Assembly: GCF_013112245.1 (NCBI RefSeq)
Contig: NZ_WVRN01000001.1
Location: forward strand, 2,360,501-2,424,500
Source: Ruegeria sp. HKCCD4315
GTDB taxonomy: Bacteria > Pseudomonadota > Alphaproteobacteria > Rhodobacterales > Rhodobacteraceae
Reading direction: 5' to 3'
Length of the DNA: 64,000 nucleotides
Numbering within the stretch: position 1 is the stretch's first letter; each line of letters opens with the position of its first letter. Of the stretch, positions 27,401 to 36,144 are shown one piece after another. Under the pieces are notes generated by a model. The model had not been told where the DNA came from. It made no database searches and saw nothing but the letters and a program-made list of their open reading frames with translations. Made by a program: the position numbers and the translations under genes.

Positions 27401-27458
27401 GCAAATTTGCAAAGTATCAGCAACAACATTCTGGATAACCGCAAATTAGCTAAGTATC
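27401..27458. promoter_or_regulatory. Direct-repeat operator candidate for PccR upstream of pccB
   Basis: GCAAATTTGCAAAGTATC (27401-27418) recurs as GCAAATTAGCTAAGTATC (27441-27458), 16 of 18 bases identical and exactly 40 bp apart. The first copy contains TTTGCAAA. PccR of Rhodobacter sphaeroides is reported, as I recall, to recognise TTTGCAAA-N4-TTTGCAAA. Here the spacing differs, so assignment is by half-site only. The pair lies between the divergent pccB and MFS genes. Confidence 0.65.
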
Positions 27459-27515
27459 GAATTGATTTTTCTCAACGACTGGCATTCCGAATTTCAATAG
27501 CTATACATGTGAACT

Positions 27516-28721
27516 ATGCAGTTCAGCTTAGGCGCCGCGCAGCGCACACCACCCACATTGGCAACACTTGTCTTGCTCTCAGGCCTGTCCGCCCTGAGCA
27601 TGAACCTGTTCCTACCCAGCCTTCCAAACATGGCCGTGTACTTCGACACCGATTACAAGGTCATGCAGCTCTCGATTGCCTTGTACTTGCTGATCAATGC
27701 CGTTTTGCAAATCGTGATTGGCCCAATTGCCGACAAGGCGGGTCGTAGACCGGTTTTGCTTTGGGGGCTCGCGCTTTTCCTACTGGCCACTTTGGGATGC
27801 ATTTATGCGCCGAACGCCGAGATATTCCTGGTCTTCAGGATGTGTCAGGCAGTCATTGTCGTAGGTATCGTGCTAAGTCGCGCGGCCGTGCGGGATATGT
27901 ACGATCAAGACCAGGCCGCATCCATGATCGGTTATGTGACCATGGGCATGGCCGTGGTCCCCATGATCGGACCTGCAATTGGCGGCATTCTCGAAGAGGC
28001 GTTCGGCTGGAAAGCAAACTTCTGGCTGCCATTCGCCATTGGTGCCTTGACGCTTTTCCTGACATTTACGGATTTTGGCGAAACGGCAGCAAAAAGCGGA
28101 AAATCACTCATACAGCAATTCAAAGAATACCCCGAATTGCTGACCTCGCCTCGCTTCTGGGGTTACTCACTGGCCTGCGCATTCTCGTCGGGAGCGTTCT
28201 TTGCTTATCTGGGTGGCGCACCATTTATTGGAACTGAATTATTCGGACTGAGCGCCGCGCAAGTTGGCATCTATTTTGGCGCACCTGCCGTTGGGTACTT
28301 TGCGGGGAACTTCATCAGCGGGCGCTATTCTATGCGCGTCGGCGTGAACCGCATGGTGTTTTGGGGCAGCCTGCTAAATGCTTTCGGCGTCGTCCTATCG
28401 GCAACGCTTTTTCTTGTGGGCACCGGAACGGCGCTCAGCTTCTTTGGACTCATGACCTTTGTCGGCATCGGAAACGGTATGGTCATCCCCAATGCAACTG
28501 CCGGCTCACTGTCTGTCCGCCCGCACCTGGCTGCAACCGCATCAGGCTTGAGCGGTGCCATCATGTTGGGCGGCGGCGCGGGTCTAAGCGCATTGGCGGG
28601 CGCGCTATTGACACACGAAACCGGCGCTATGCCTCTTTTATGGTTGATGCTGGCAACAGCCCTTTTGGCTATTTGTGCGATTGCAGCAGTCATCCGGCGG
28701 GAACGGCAACTTGGGCTCTAA
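27516..28721 (+). CDS. Bcr/CflA-family MFS drug-resistance type transporter
   Basis: A 12-helix MFS protein of 401 residues. It matches the DHA1 Bcr/CflA pattern: an early N-terminal segment SALSMNLFLPSLPNMAVYF, the loop 2-3 motif GPIADKAGRRPVLL, and the family-typical RAAVRDMYDQDQAASMIG after helix 4. Expected to export small organic compounds by proton antiport. It is divergent from pccB and shares that upstream region, and it precedes pccR in the same direction, so its expression may follow propionate metabolism. No substrate is known. Confidence 0.87.
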   Translation: MQFSLGAAQRTPPTLATLVLLSGLSALSMNLFLPSLPNMAVYFDTDYKVMQLSIALYLLINAVLQIVIGPIADKAGRRPVLLWGLALFLLATLGCIYAPNAEIFLVFRMCQAVIVVGIVLSRAAVRDMYDQDQAASMIGYVTMGMAVVPMIGPAIGGILEEAFGWKANFWLPFAIGALTLFLTFTDFGETAAKSGKSLIQQFKEYPELLTSPRFWGYSLACAFSSGAFFAYLGGAPFIGTELFGLSAAQVGIYFGAPAVGYFAGNFISGRYSMRVGVNRMVFWGSLLNAFGVVLSATLFLVGTGTALSFFGLMTFVGIGNGMVIPNATAGSLSVRPHLAATASGLSGAIMLGGGAGLSALAGALLTHETGAMPLLWLMLATALLAICAIAAVIRRERQLGL

Positions 28722-28736
28722 TCGGTTGCGCGGATC

Positions 28737-28779
28737 ACTTTGCAAAGTTAGGACTCGGATTTAGGAAACTTGCAAAGGT
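28737..28779. promoter_or_regulatory. Pair of TTTGCAAA-type sites just upstream of pccR
   Basis: ACTTTGCAAAGT (28737-28748) is a perfect 12-bp palindrome; ACTTGCAAAGGT (28768-28779) is a close variant. Their centres are 30 bp apart, about three helical turns. The second overlaps the Shine-Dalgarno of pccR, which suggests autorepression. PccR binding is inferred from the shared core with the pccB site. Confidence 0.6.
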
Positions 28780-28784
28780 CCCCA

Positions 28785-30185
28785 ATGGCGACTCAAAAAC
28801 TCTATGCGGGCGCAAAGCTCCGCGAGATGCGCACACGTCTGACTCTGACCCAGCGGGAATTCGCAGCCAAACTGGGTGTTTCCCTGCCTTATCTGAACCA
28901 GATGGAGAACAACAACAGACCGATTTCGACGACGGTTGTGTTAGCCTTGGCGCAGGAATTCGGCATGGACGTGACCGAACTCAGCACTGGCGACAGTGAG
29001 CGGCTTGTATCTGACATGCGTGAGGCATTGGCCGACCCGGTGTTCGCCGATGCCCAACCGCCACTGGCTGATCTGCGCCTGACCGCATCCAACGCCCCCG
29101 CATTGGCGCGTGCCTTTATCGAGTTACACAAAACCTACCGCCAAACACACGAACGCCTTGCGTCACTGGACGAAGCCTTGGGGCGCGAAGATGCGCGAAT
29201 TCAGGCCAGCCCGTGGGAAGAAGTGCGCGATTTCTTTCATTATTGCGACAACTATATCGACGCTGTGGACAGGGCGGCAGAATTGTTCGCCAATCGGGCA
29301 GACGGCCCCGGAGGGATACGGCAGGCCGCCCTGAACAGCCTGTCAGAGCGCGGTATTCAGGTCGTTTTTTCAGATATGGACCCACTGCGCAGTTATGACG
29401 CCGAAAGCAAGATTCTGCGCCTGTCCTCGCGCGCTGCGCCGCAAACCCAAGTGTTCCAATTGCTGTTGCAGGTTGCATTGATCAGCCAGGACAAGCTGTT
29501 GGAAGCAACGCTGGATTTTGCAAAGTTCCAAAGCGACGAGGCCCGGTCGATTGCAAAGATCGGCCTTGCCAACTATTTCGCAGGCGCGTCTTTGATGCCT
29601 TATTCCGTCTTCCTGACCGCCGCGCAAGAAGAGCGCCACGATCTGGAACTGCTCAGCAATCGGTTCGGAGCTTCAATCGAGCAGATTGCCCATCGGCTAT
29701 CGACGCTTCAGCGCCCAGGAGCAAAGGGTATTCCTTTCTTCTTTGTTCGGGTGGATCAGGCCGGCACGATTACCAAACGACACTCGGCCACGCGCCTGCA
29801 ATTTGCGCGGTTTGGCGGTGCGTGCCCCTTGTGGAACGTGCACCGCGCCTTTGAAACACCGGGGCACTTTCTTCGCCAACTGGCAGAAACACCAGATGGG
29901 GTTCGTTATATTTCTCTTGCACGTGACGTATCAAAGTCCGGCGGGTCCTTCGGCGCCCCTGTCCGGCGCTATGCGATCGCTTTGGGGTGTGAAGTGCGAC
30001 ACGCACCTGCGCTCGTCTATGCCGATAATCTCGATATCAATAACGCCAGTGCATACGAACCGATCGGCATCTCTTGCCGCATCTGCGAACGGCAAACCTG
30101 CCACCAGCGCTCGGTTCCGCCCTTGGAACGTCGCCTAAGCATAGACACCCATCTGCGCGGCACTCTGCCCTACGAAGTCACCTGA
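28785..30185 (+). CDS. pccR: PccR, short-chain fatty acyl-CoA (ScfR) family regulator of propionate assimilation
   Basis: An XRE-family transcription factor that in Rhodobacter sphaeroides senses propionyl-CoA and controls pccB. The 466 residues hold an N-terminal HTH (AGAKLREMRTRLTLTQREFAA, then the recognition helix SLPYLNQMENN), a central helical region, and a ligand-binding C-terminal half with a Cys cluster (CRICERQTC: Cys431, 434 and 439) as in the ScfR group. ATG 28785 follows AAAGG at 6-nt spacing. It is separated from the MFS gene by 63 bp holding two candidate operators. Confidence 0.88.
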   Translation: MATQKLYAGAKLREMRTRLTLTQREFAAKLGVSLPYLNQMENNNRPISTTVVLALAQEFGMDVTELSTGDSERLVSDMREALADPVFADAQPPLADLRLTASNAPALARAFIELHKTYRQTHERLASLDEALGREDARIQASPWEEVRDFFHYCDNYIDAVDRAAELFANRADGPGGIRQAALNSLSERGIQVVFSDMDPLRSYDAESKILRLSSRAAPQTQVFQLLLQVALISQDKLLEATLDFAKFQSDEARSIAKIGLANYFAGASLMPYSVFLTAAQEERHDLELLSNRFGASIEQIAHRLSTLQRPGAKGIPFFFVRVDQAGTITKRHSATRLQFARFGGACPLWNVHRAFETPGHFLRQLAETPDGVRYISLARDVSKSGGSFGAPVRRYAIALGCEVRHAPALVYADNLDINNASAYEPIGISCRICERQTCHQRSVPPLERRLSIDTHLRGTLPYEVT

Positions 30186-30186
30186 T

Positions 30187-30213
30187 CTTCACCTGGCCCA
30201 AAATACCTCGGGG
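30187..30213 (-). repeat. Dispersed intergenic repeat, copy 1
   Basis: Read on the minus strand the bases give CCCCGAGGTATTTTGGGCC... then AGGTGAAG, similar to two other copies in the window at 32996-33030 and 63716-63744. The shared pattern is a (C)GAGGTATTTT or GGGAGTATTTT core followed by A/T and a ...GATGAAG tail. It lies directly after pccR. Such elements are common in roseobacters by my recollection. Confidence 0.55.
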
Positions 30214-30235
30214 AAGTCGCGACACAGGCCGCGAC

Positions 30236-30257
30236 GGGGGCAGAGCCCCCATCTTTT
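30236..30257 (+). terminator. Rho-independent terminator after pccR
   Basis: GGGGGC (30236-30241), a 3-nt AGA loop and GCCCCC (30245-30250), followed by ATCTTTTT. It is 50 bp behind the pccR stop and 4 bp before the end of the convergent DUF465 gene, and it would also help separate that transcript. Confidence 0.75.
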
Positions 30258-30260
30258 TGC

Positions 30261-30500
30261 TTAGGCTTTGGACAGGATCGCCCAGATCTCATCCTTCAAG
30301 GCCGCGCGTTTTTTGCGCAGCTCAACCTCAGCCAGATCTTCCATTGGTTCGACGTTCGTTTCTGCCCGATGAACCACGCGGTTGATTTCATGGTACTCGT
30401 CGGCCAGCCGGGCAAAATGCGCGTCCGATTGCTTGAGCTGGCTCATCAATTCAACTTTGTCCGGAAATTCTTCAGCCAGTTCATGCGGGGTGTGGGACAT
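30261..30500 (-). CDS. DUF465/YdcH-family small protein
   Basis: A 79-residue acidic, helical protein of the YdcH/DUF465 family. The segment KQSDAHFARLADEYHEINRVVHRAE followed by LRKKRAALKDEIWAILSKA is diagnostic of the helical-hairpin fold. ATG 30500 fits the family start (MSHTPHEL). Function of the family is unknown, though it is often found in stress-related contexts. Convergent with pccR. Confidence 0.85.
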   Translation of the reverse strand: MSHTPHELAEEFPDKVELMSQLKQSDAHFARLADEYHEINRVVHRAETNVEPMEDLAEVELRKKRAALKDEIWAILSKA

Positions 30501-30600
30501 ATCCGTTCGCTCCATAATAAGTCGTTGCAAATCAGGCGTACACGCGCTCAGACGAACCCGCTTTGACCCGGATCAATTTCATACATGATTCATACAAATT

Positions 30601-31248
30601 TCAACGCCGTGACGCGCGCCATCCTGCGGCGCGGGCGGCAGCGACAGAATAGAACCAACGCTCGCCGCTTGATGTATTGATGCGGGTATTGGCATAGAAG
30701 GTCTGGCCAGGGATGTGGTATATCTTTTCGCCCTTGGCCGAGATGTTTCCTTTGATCCGGCACCCGTTTGATGACGCGGACTTCCTGGCGGCGCGATGCA
30801 CCCAAGGCACTTGAACCTGCTGCCGATGCAGCCCGACATGCCGTGCCTTTGCCTCTTTCTCAGCGCTTTCATAGGCATGTGAATACTTGCGATAGGCAAA
30901 GGCCAAACCCAGCCGCACCAATTGATCGGCTGCATCTTGTACACCGTACATGCATCTTGCGACAACGCGGCCATATCGATCCCGGTCCACCGGCATGCAA
31001 GATGCTGTTTTTCCCTGGAATAACTGGCGAACCTCCTGCGTCACCCAAGCACCGCATGGCCAAGTTGATCCTTCGTCGTCCTGACAGGCTTGATCCAGCT
31101 CGGGCGCATCGATTCCATGCAAGCGAACTCGGATGCCGCCGACGTCCCAAGTATCTGCATCTATTACATTAACCTGGCCTGAAAGACGTTCAGCGGCCAG
31201 TGTCACAGATGGCAGGAGAAGAACAAAAACTAAACAAATCCTTAACAT
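30601..31248 (-). CDS. Secreted thermonuclease-family nuclease with a C-terminal sunset-type domain
   Basis: An exported SNase-fold nuclease. The 215 residues have a signal peptide (MLRICLVFVLLLPSVTLAA), an SNase domain with D30, D32, R42, D47, E50 and R94 in the expected positions (RVRLHGIDAPE; DRDRYGR), and a C-terminal module at about 162-212 (CRIKGNISAKGEKIYHIPG...ERWFYS) typical of sunset domains. Cys84 and Cys99 may form a disulfide. It lies 54 bp behind betA. Its start codon is part of a long stem-loop at 31245-31295, so translation may be controlled. Signal and nuclease calls are firm; the physiological substrate is not. Confidence 0.87.
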   Translation of the reverse strand: MLRICLVFVLLLPSVTLAAERLSGQVNVIDADTWDVGGIRVRLHGIDAPELDQACQDDEGSTWPCGAWVTQEVRQLFQGKTASCMPVDRDRYGRVVARCMYGVQDAADQLVRLGLAFAYRKYSHAYESAEKEAKARHVGLHRQQVQVPWVHRAARKSASSNGCRIKGNISAKGEKIYHIPGQTFYANTRINTSSGERWFYSVAAARAAGWRASRR

Positions 31249-31295
31249 GCCCCCGATATGCGCCTGAAATCACGCATATTCAACCGGGGGCATGT
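31245..31295 (-). promoter_or_regulatory. Extended stem-loop spanning the start codon of the secreted nuclease
   Basis: ACATGCCCCCG (31245-31255) pairs with CGGGGGCATGT (31285-31295), and ATATGCG (31256-31262) with CGCATAT (31273-31279). Only a 5-nt bulge (31280-31284) and a 10-nt loop interrupt it. The nuclease ATG, on the minus strand, is inside one arm. The betA stop lies just upstream on that strand. It may end the betA transcript or block nuclease translation. Confidence 0.7.
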
Positions 31296-31302
31296 CAAAG
31301 GG

Positions 31303-32967
31303 TTAACGCTGTGCCGTCGCCCAGTTCGGGTGGATCCAAGGCCGGTCATTGGCCTTGGGCAACGGGTCTTTGCCCAGCAGGGAATCCGATACTTTCTCAC
31401 CCACCATGATCGACGGCGCGTTGAGGTTACCGTTGGTGATCTGAGGAAAGATCGAGCTGTCAGCAACGCGCAGCCCATCCACACCGATCACACGGCCTTC
31501 GGGATCAACCACGGCGTTTTTGTCATCCGCGCGCCCCATCCGACAGGTGCCACAGGGGTGATAAGCGCTTTCGGCATGTTCCGCGATAAAGCCGTTCAGC
31601 TCTTCATCTGATTGCACGGCGGCACCCGGTTGAATTTCCTTGCCGGCGTAGGGCTTGAATGCATTCTGACCAAAGATTTCGCGAGTCAGACGGATACAGG
31701 TGCGGAAATCTTCCCAATCCTGTTCATGGCTCATGTAGTTGAACTTGATCACTGGCGCGTCCGCAGCTTGTGCGGACCGCAGTGTCACAGCCCCACGCGA
31801 CGGAGACCGCATCGGACCGACATGCGCCTGGAACCCGTGGCCTTCCGCTGCCGCCTGCCCGTCATAACGAACCGCGATGGGCAAGAAATGGTACTGAATG
31901 TCAGGGTATTCTACGCCCGGTTTCGACCGGATGAAGGCCGCGCTTTCAAATTGGTTCGACGCGCCCAGACCGGTTTTTGTGAACAGCCATTGTGCCCCGA
32001 TCAGACCTTTGCTGAACAGGTTCCAATGCTTGTACAGCGTGATTGGCTGCAGCGAGGCTTGCTGGATGTAAAGCTCCAGATGATCCTGCAGGTTGGCACC
32101 AACGCCCGGTCGATCCGCAACAACGTCAATCCCGTGCTCGGCCAGATGCGCGGCCGGGCCGATGCCGGACAACATCAACAGCTTGGGCGAGTTAATCGAG
32201 GACGCTGCCAGAACAACCTCACGCCGGGCTTTGATGACCTCAGTCTTGCCACCGCGGATCAGTTCCACCCCGGTGGCGCGCCCGTTTTCCATCACAACCC
32301 GAGACGCCAGGCCCCGTACGATATCGCAATTGTCGCGCTTGAGCGCCGGCTTCAGATAGGCATTTGCCGCCGACCAACGCCGCCCTTTCCAGACGGTCTG
32401 TTCCATCGGGCCAAAGCCTTCCTGCTTTTCGCCGTTATAGTCGCCCGTGACCTCGTATCCGGCCTGCTGGCCCGCGTCGACAAACGCTTTGAACAAGGGA
32501 TTTTCGCGTGGACCGCGCGAGACATGCAGCGGACCGTTCGTGCCACGCCATGCCGGATCACCACCGTGCCCCCCGTCGTGCCAGCTTTCCATGCGTTTAT
32601 AGTATGGCAGGACATCAGCATAGGACCAACCATCTGCGCCCATCTCGGCCCACGTATCGAAATCACGTGCATGGCCACGAACGTAGACCATGCCATTGAT
32701 CGAAGACGAGCCGCCGATCACCTTACCACGCGGACAAGCCAGACGACGGTTGTTCAGATGCGGCTCGGGCTCGGACTGATAGCCCCAGTCGTAACGCGAC
32801 ATGTTCATCGGATAGCTCAACGCGGCTGGCATCTGAATAAACGGTCCCGCGTCTGTCCCGCCGTGTTCAATCACCAGGACCGAGGCCCCGGCTTCGCTAA
32901 GGCGATATGCCATTGCGCAGCCTGCGGACCCTGCGCCTACGATGACAAAATCTGCTTCCATTTCCAC
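31303..32967 (-). CDS. betA: Choline dehydrogenase (GMC oxidoreductase)
   Basis: Oxidises choline to betaine aldehyde, and possibly on to glycine betaine, with FAD at the membrane. The 554 residues start [18 protein letters not shown] with the FAD motif GAGSAG (about 11-16), carry the GMC signature near [18 protein letters not shown], the second GMC segment [15 protein letters not shown], and the C-terminal HPCGTCRMG catalytic-His region. Third gene in the betI-betC-betA order. No betaine-aldehyde dehydrogenase (betB) is adjacent. Confidence 0.95.
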   Translation of the reverse strand: MEMEADFVIVGAGSAGCAMAYRLSEAGASVLVIEHGGTDAGPFIQMPAALSYPMNMSRYDWGYQSEPEPHLNNRRLACPRGKVIGGSSSINGMVYVRGHARDFDTWAEMGADGWSYADVLPYYKRMESWHDGGHGGDPAWRGTNGPLHVSRGPRENPLFKAFVDAGQQAGYEVTGDYNGEKQEGFGPMEQTVWKGRRWSAANAYLKPALKRDNCDIVRGLASRVVMENGRATGVELIRGGKTEVIKARREVVLAASSINSPKLLMLSGIGPAAHLAEHGIDVVADRPGVGANLQDHLELYIQQASLQPITLYKHWNLFSKGLIGAQWLFTKTGLGASNQFESAAFIRSKPGVEYPDIQYHFLPIAVRYDGQAAAEGHGFQAHVGPMRSPSRGAVTLRSAQAADAPVIKFNYMSHEQDWEDFRTCIRLTREIFGQNAFKPYAGKEIQPGAAVQSDEELNGFIAEHAESAYHPCGTCRMGRADDKNAVVDPEGRVIGVDGLRVADSSIFPQITNGNLNAPSIMVGEKVSDSLLGKDPLPKANDRPWIHPNWATAQR

Positions 32968-32995
32968 AACTCCTGTCCCGCCGAGAAGGTTGGAT

Positions 32996-33030
32996 GCCTC
33001 CGCCGGGAGTATTTTCGAAAAGATGAAGAG
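32996..33030 (+). repeat. Dispersed intergenic repeat, copy 2, between betC and betA
   Basis: GCCTCCGCCGGGAGTATTTT followed by CGAAAAGATGAAGAGG in the + direction. It occupies most of the 64-bp gap between betC (stop 33032) and betA (start 32967). It resembles copies near 30187 and 63716, so this intergenic DNA is an inserted or conserved element and not random sequence. Confidence 0.55.
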
Positions 33031-33031
33031 G

Positions 33032-34540
33032 TTATTCGCCGCGTGGGAACCGGGCGTTTTCCTCGACGATGTTCAGATCCATGTGATTGCGCATGTAGCG
33101 TTCCGATGCTTTTTGCAGCGGCTGGTAATCCCATGGGTAATATCCCCCTTGCCGCAGCGCTTCGTACACGACCCAGCGCCGCGCCTGGCTGGCGCGGACG
33201 TCGGCGTCGAAGCGGGCCAGATCCCAACGGGCTTCGGATTTAGCACGCAAGGTTTGCAGCGTACCCGCATGTTCGGGGCTGTCTGCCAGATTGGTCATCT
33301 CGTGCGGGTCGGCCTCGAGATCAAAAAGCTGGTCCGGGTCCAACGCGCAGCGGTTGTATTTCCACTTGCCATAGCGCAGCGATACCAGCGGCGCGTAGGA
33401 TGCCTCGGCAGCGTATTCCATGGCCACCGGCGCGGTGCGTTCGACACCTTTCGCCAGCGGAACGAGGTTTTCGCCATCCGTCCATGGCGCGATTTCATCC
33501 ATGTCGACACCTGCCAATGCCCCAAGGGTTGGCGTTACATCGATTGTGGAAACCGGCGTGTCGATCCGCCCGGCAGGCAGATCAGGGGATGAAATCATCA
33601 GCGGCACACGCGCGGAACCTTCGTAGAAGTTCATTTTGAACCACAAGCCACGTTCGCCCAGCATGTCACCGTGATCCGAGACAAACAGGATGATCGCCTC
33701 TTGACGGGTTGTTTCCAATACTTCGATGATCTCGCCGATCTTGTCGTCCAGATAGGAGATATTGGCGAAATAGGCGCGGCGGGATTTGCAAATGTCTTCT
33801 TCGGTGATGTTAAAACTGCGCCAATCATTGGCGTCGAAGATACGCTTGGCGTGCGGGTCCTGATTGTCGTAGCCGATATCAGCGACCTCGGGCAGAAGAT
33901 GCTCACAATCCTCGTACAAGTCCCAATACTTGCGGCGGGCGACGTATGGGTCGTGGGGATGCGTAAAGCTGACGGTCACACACCATGGACGTTCATCCTT
34001 GCCGCGCGCCAGATCATAAAGCTTGGCCTTGGCGTTATAGGCAACCTCGTCATCGTACTCCATCTGGTTGGAGATTTCGGCAACACCCGCGCCGGTGACG
34101 GAACCCATGTTGTGATACCACCAGTCGATCCGCTCGCCCGGTTTGCGGTAATCCGGCGTCCAGCCGAAATCGGCCGGGTAGATGTCGGTGGTCAGACGAT
34201 CCTCGAACCCGTGCATCTGGTCGGGGCCGACGAAATGCATTTTGCCGGACAGGCAGGTATAGTATCCCGCCCTGCGCAGGTGGTGTGCATAGGTGGGGAT
34301 GTCGCTGCGGAACTCGGCTGCGTTGTCATAGACGCCGGTGCGCGAAGGCAGTTGGCCGGACATGAAGCTGGCCCGCCCCGGTGCGCATAACGGCGAGGCC
34401 GTGTAAGCGTTGGCAAACCGGGTCGACCGTTCGGCCAGCTTCTTCAGATTCGGGGCATGAAGCCAGTCTGCGGGACCGTCGGGAAAGAGGGTTCCGTTCA
34501 GCTGATCCACCATCAGGATCAGAATGTTTGGTTTTGTCAT
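33032..34540 (-). CDS. betC: Choline-sulfatase
   Basis: Hydrolyses choline-O-sulfate to choline and sulfate in the cytoplasm. The 502 residues begin [20 protein letters not shown] and carry the sulfatase motif C52-A-P54-G-R56 ([10 protein letters not shown]), whose Cys is expected to be converted to formylglycine. The metal-site segment [28 protein letters not shown] is also present. It overlaps betI by 4 nt, giving a betI-betC-betA order. No sulfatase-maturation gene is next to it. Confidence 0.95.
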   Translation of the reverse strand: MTKPNILILMVDQLNGTLFPDGPADWLHAPNLKKLAERSTRFANAYTASPLCAPGRASFMSGQLPSRTGVYDNAAEFRSDIPTYAHHLRRAGYYTCLSGKMHFVGPDQMHGFEDRLTTDIYPADFGWTPDYRKPGERIDWWYHNMGSVTGAGVAEISNQMEYDDEVAYNAKAKLYDLARGKDERPWCVTVSFTHPHDPYVARRKYWDLYEDCEHLLPEVADIGYDNQDPHAKRIFDANDWRSFNITEEDICKSRRAYFANISYLDDKIGEIIEVLETTRQEAIILFVSDHGDMLGERGLWFKMNFYEGSARVPLMISSPDLPAGRIDTPVSTIDVTPTLGALAGVDMDEIAPWTDGENLVPLAKGVERTAPVAMEYAAEASYAPLVSLRYGKWKYNRCALDPDQLFDLEADPHEMTNLADSPEHAGTLQTLRAKSEARWDLARFDADVRASQARRWVVYEALRQGGYYPWDYQPLQKASERYMRNHMDLNIVEENARFPRGE

Positions 34541-35109
34541 TTTTCGGCCTCGAGCAGAGTGTTGAGCACGCGCATTGCGTGGTTCACCGCCAATTGCGGC
34601 TCTTCCGGGGCGCTGAGAGCCGCTCGGATGTATAGCCCATCAATCAAGGCGATCATGTTTTCGGCCGCCTCAACCGGATCCTTCATCTTGGGGCGAAGCG
34701 CATCGATAAGGTTCGAACGGATGCGCGCTTGATAGACCTGCCAAAGGCGCAGCGCGTCATCATTGGTTTGCGCCAGAACATAAAAGGTCATCCACGCGGC
34801 AATCACGTCCGGTGTGAAACATGAGGGGGCAAAGCACGCCTGAATGATTGCTTTTGCTCGCTCCTCGGGCGCGGCCGCCTTTAACTTTGCGCGCGCCTCT
34901 TCGCCAAAATCCGTCAGGATTTGACGCATGGCTGCCAAAAATATCTGATCCTTGCCGCCAAAATAGTGATGCGCCAGTGCACTGGACATGCCTGCTCGTT
35001 TCGCAATCTGGCTGACTGTCACATCAAGGGATTTCTGCACGCCCAATTCGGCAATCGTGGCACGGACAATTGCATCCCGGCGGATCGGCTCCATTCCTAC
35101 TTTAGGCAT
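34537..35109 (-). CDS. betI: BetI, TetR-family repressor of choline catabolism
   Basis: A choline-responsive repressor of the bet genes. The 190 residues open with MPKVGMEPIRRDAIVRATIAE and contain the TetR HTH (VTVSQIAKRAGMSSALAHHYFGGKDQIFLAAM), the BetI-type recognition helix, and a C-terminal ligand domain. ATG 35109 (second of two adjacent ATGs) gives the family start and better spacing to the GGGGGG Shine-Dalgarno. An operator candidate lies 44-65 bp upstream. Confidence 0.93.
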   Translation of the reverse strand: MPKVGMEPIRRDAIVRATIAELGVQKSLDVTVSQIAKRAGMSSALAHHYFGGKDQIFLAAMRQILTDFGEEARAKLKAAAPEERAKAIIQACFAPSCFTPDVIAAWMTFYVLAQTNDDALRLWQVYQARIRSNLIDALRPKMKDPVEAAENMIALIDGLYIRAALSAPEEPQLAVNHAMRVLNTLLEAEK

Positions 35110-35152
35110 CATTCCCCCCTGAACAGGCGTTATGATCCCAAATTAGGAGTTT

Positions 35153-35174
35153 TTTATTGACTCGTCAATCAATG
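35153..35174. promoter_or_regulatory. Candidate BetI operator upstream of betI
   Basis: A perfect dyad ATTGAC-TC-GTCAAT (35156-35169), flanked by partial symmetry. Its reverse complement shares 19 of 22 bases with the site at 1697-1718. BetI operators in other proteobacteria are also TTGA...TCAA dyads, so self-control by BetI is the expected reading. Confidence 0.7.
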
Positions 35175-35195
35175 AAAGGCGCGGTAGGACCTACC

Positions 35196-36104
35196 TCATA
35201 GCTTCGGCGCAATACTCGGAGGCGTCAAGTCTCGGCGATTCAGCACGGCTTCGCGCCATGAGATGAAGCTGACAGCGCATAAGATCAAAGTTCCACCGGC
35301 AACGACCCAAACATCCACGCTTTCGTGAAATACAACAGCGCCCAGCAATGTGGCCCAGATTAGCTGAAGAAAAGTAATCGGCTGCGTGACGGCCACTGGT
35401 GCAGCTTGCAATGCCAAGGTCATGAAATAATGCCCGGCAGTGGCAAAACAGGCTACCAGAAACAGAACCCCGAGATCGCGAAGGCTGGGCTGAGTCCAGA
35501 CCGCCACAGCAAAGGGGATCAGTGCTAATGTCACCCAAATCGAAAGATGCGCAACAACAACCGAAGGTGGCACATCGCGCACCAACAGCTTAGCCAGCAG
35601 GTACGAACCGCCCAGCGTCAAAGCTGTGCCCAGCATCGCCAGATGCCCCGGAGACACCTCTCGGAAGCCCGGTCGCAGGATGATCAACACCCCGACCAAA
35701 GCAACCAGAATTGCTGCGATCCGCCGAAAGGCCAGTTTTTCGCCCAGAAAAAGGGCTGCCCCCAAAGTCACGTAGACGGGTGTCATGTAGTTCATAGCCG
35801 TAACTTCAGCCAACGGGATCTGCGTCATGGCAAAGAACCACAGCATCACCGCAACAGCATGAACCACACCCCGCACGCCGAACAGAGTCAACAAACGGGG
35901 CGTTAGCCGTGTTGCCATGATCGACCGCAGAGCCGGAAGCAAGAAAACCAGCCCCAAAGCGTATCGCAGAAACGCTGCCTGAATCGGGTTCATGGTCGTC
36001 CCCAAGGACTTCACCAAAGCCGTCATCACAACAAAAGACAGCCCGGCGGAAAACATCCAGAACATGCCTGCTATGGGGCGGGATGAAACGGCGTGTGAAG
36101 TCAT
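35196..36104 (-). CDS. EamA/DMT-superfamily exporter-like membrane protein
   Basis: A 302-residue inner-membrane protein with ten predicted helices in two EamA halves. The first half opens with GMFWMFSAGLSFVVMTALVKSLG and the second with GHLAMLGTALTLGGSYLLAKLLV. Typical members export amino acids or other metabolites; the substrate is not predictable. It is convergent-adjacent to the bet operator on the same strand, with 92 bp between its stop and the betI start. Its neighbour argO, upstream on the same strand, is another exporter. Confidence 0.85.
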   Translation of the reverse strand: MTSHAVSSRPIAGMFWMFSAGLSFVVMTALVKSLGTTMNPIQAAFLRYALGLVFLLPALRSIMATRLTPRLLTLFGVRGVVHAVAVMLWFFAMTQIPLAEVTAMNYMTPVYVTLGAALFLGEKLAFRRIAAILVALVGVLIILRPGFREVSPGHLAMLGTALTLGGSYLLAKLLVRDVPPSVVVAHLSIWVTLALIPFAVAVWTQPSLRDLGVLFLVACFATAGHYFMTLALQAAPVAVTQPITFLQLIWATLLGAVVFHESVDVWVVAGGTLILCAVSFISWREAVLNRRDLTPPSIAPKL

Positions 36105-36144
36105 GGCTTAGGTTGAACACCGAAACCCGGTCAGGAACAACCCT

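Noticed and set aside
31612..33243. 543-codon open frame on the + strand opposite betA
   Set aside because: Antisense shadow of betA; the translated sequence has no recognisable domain.
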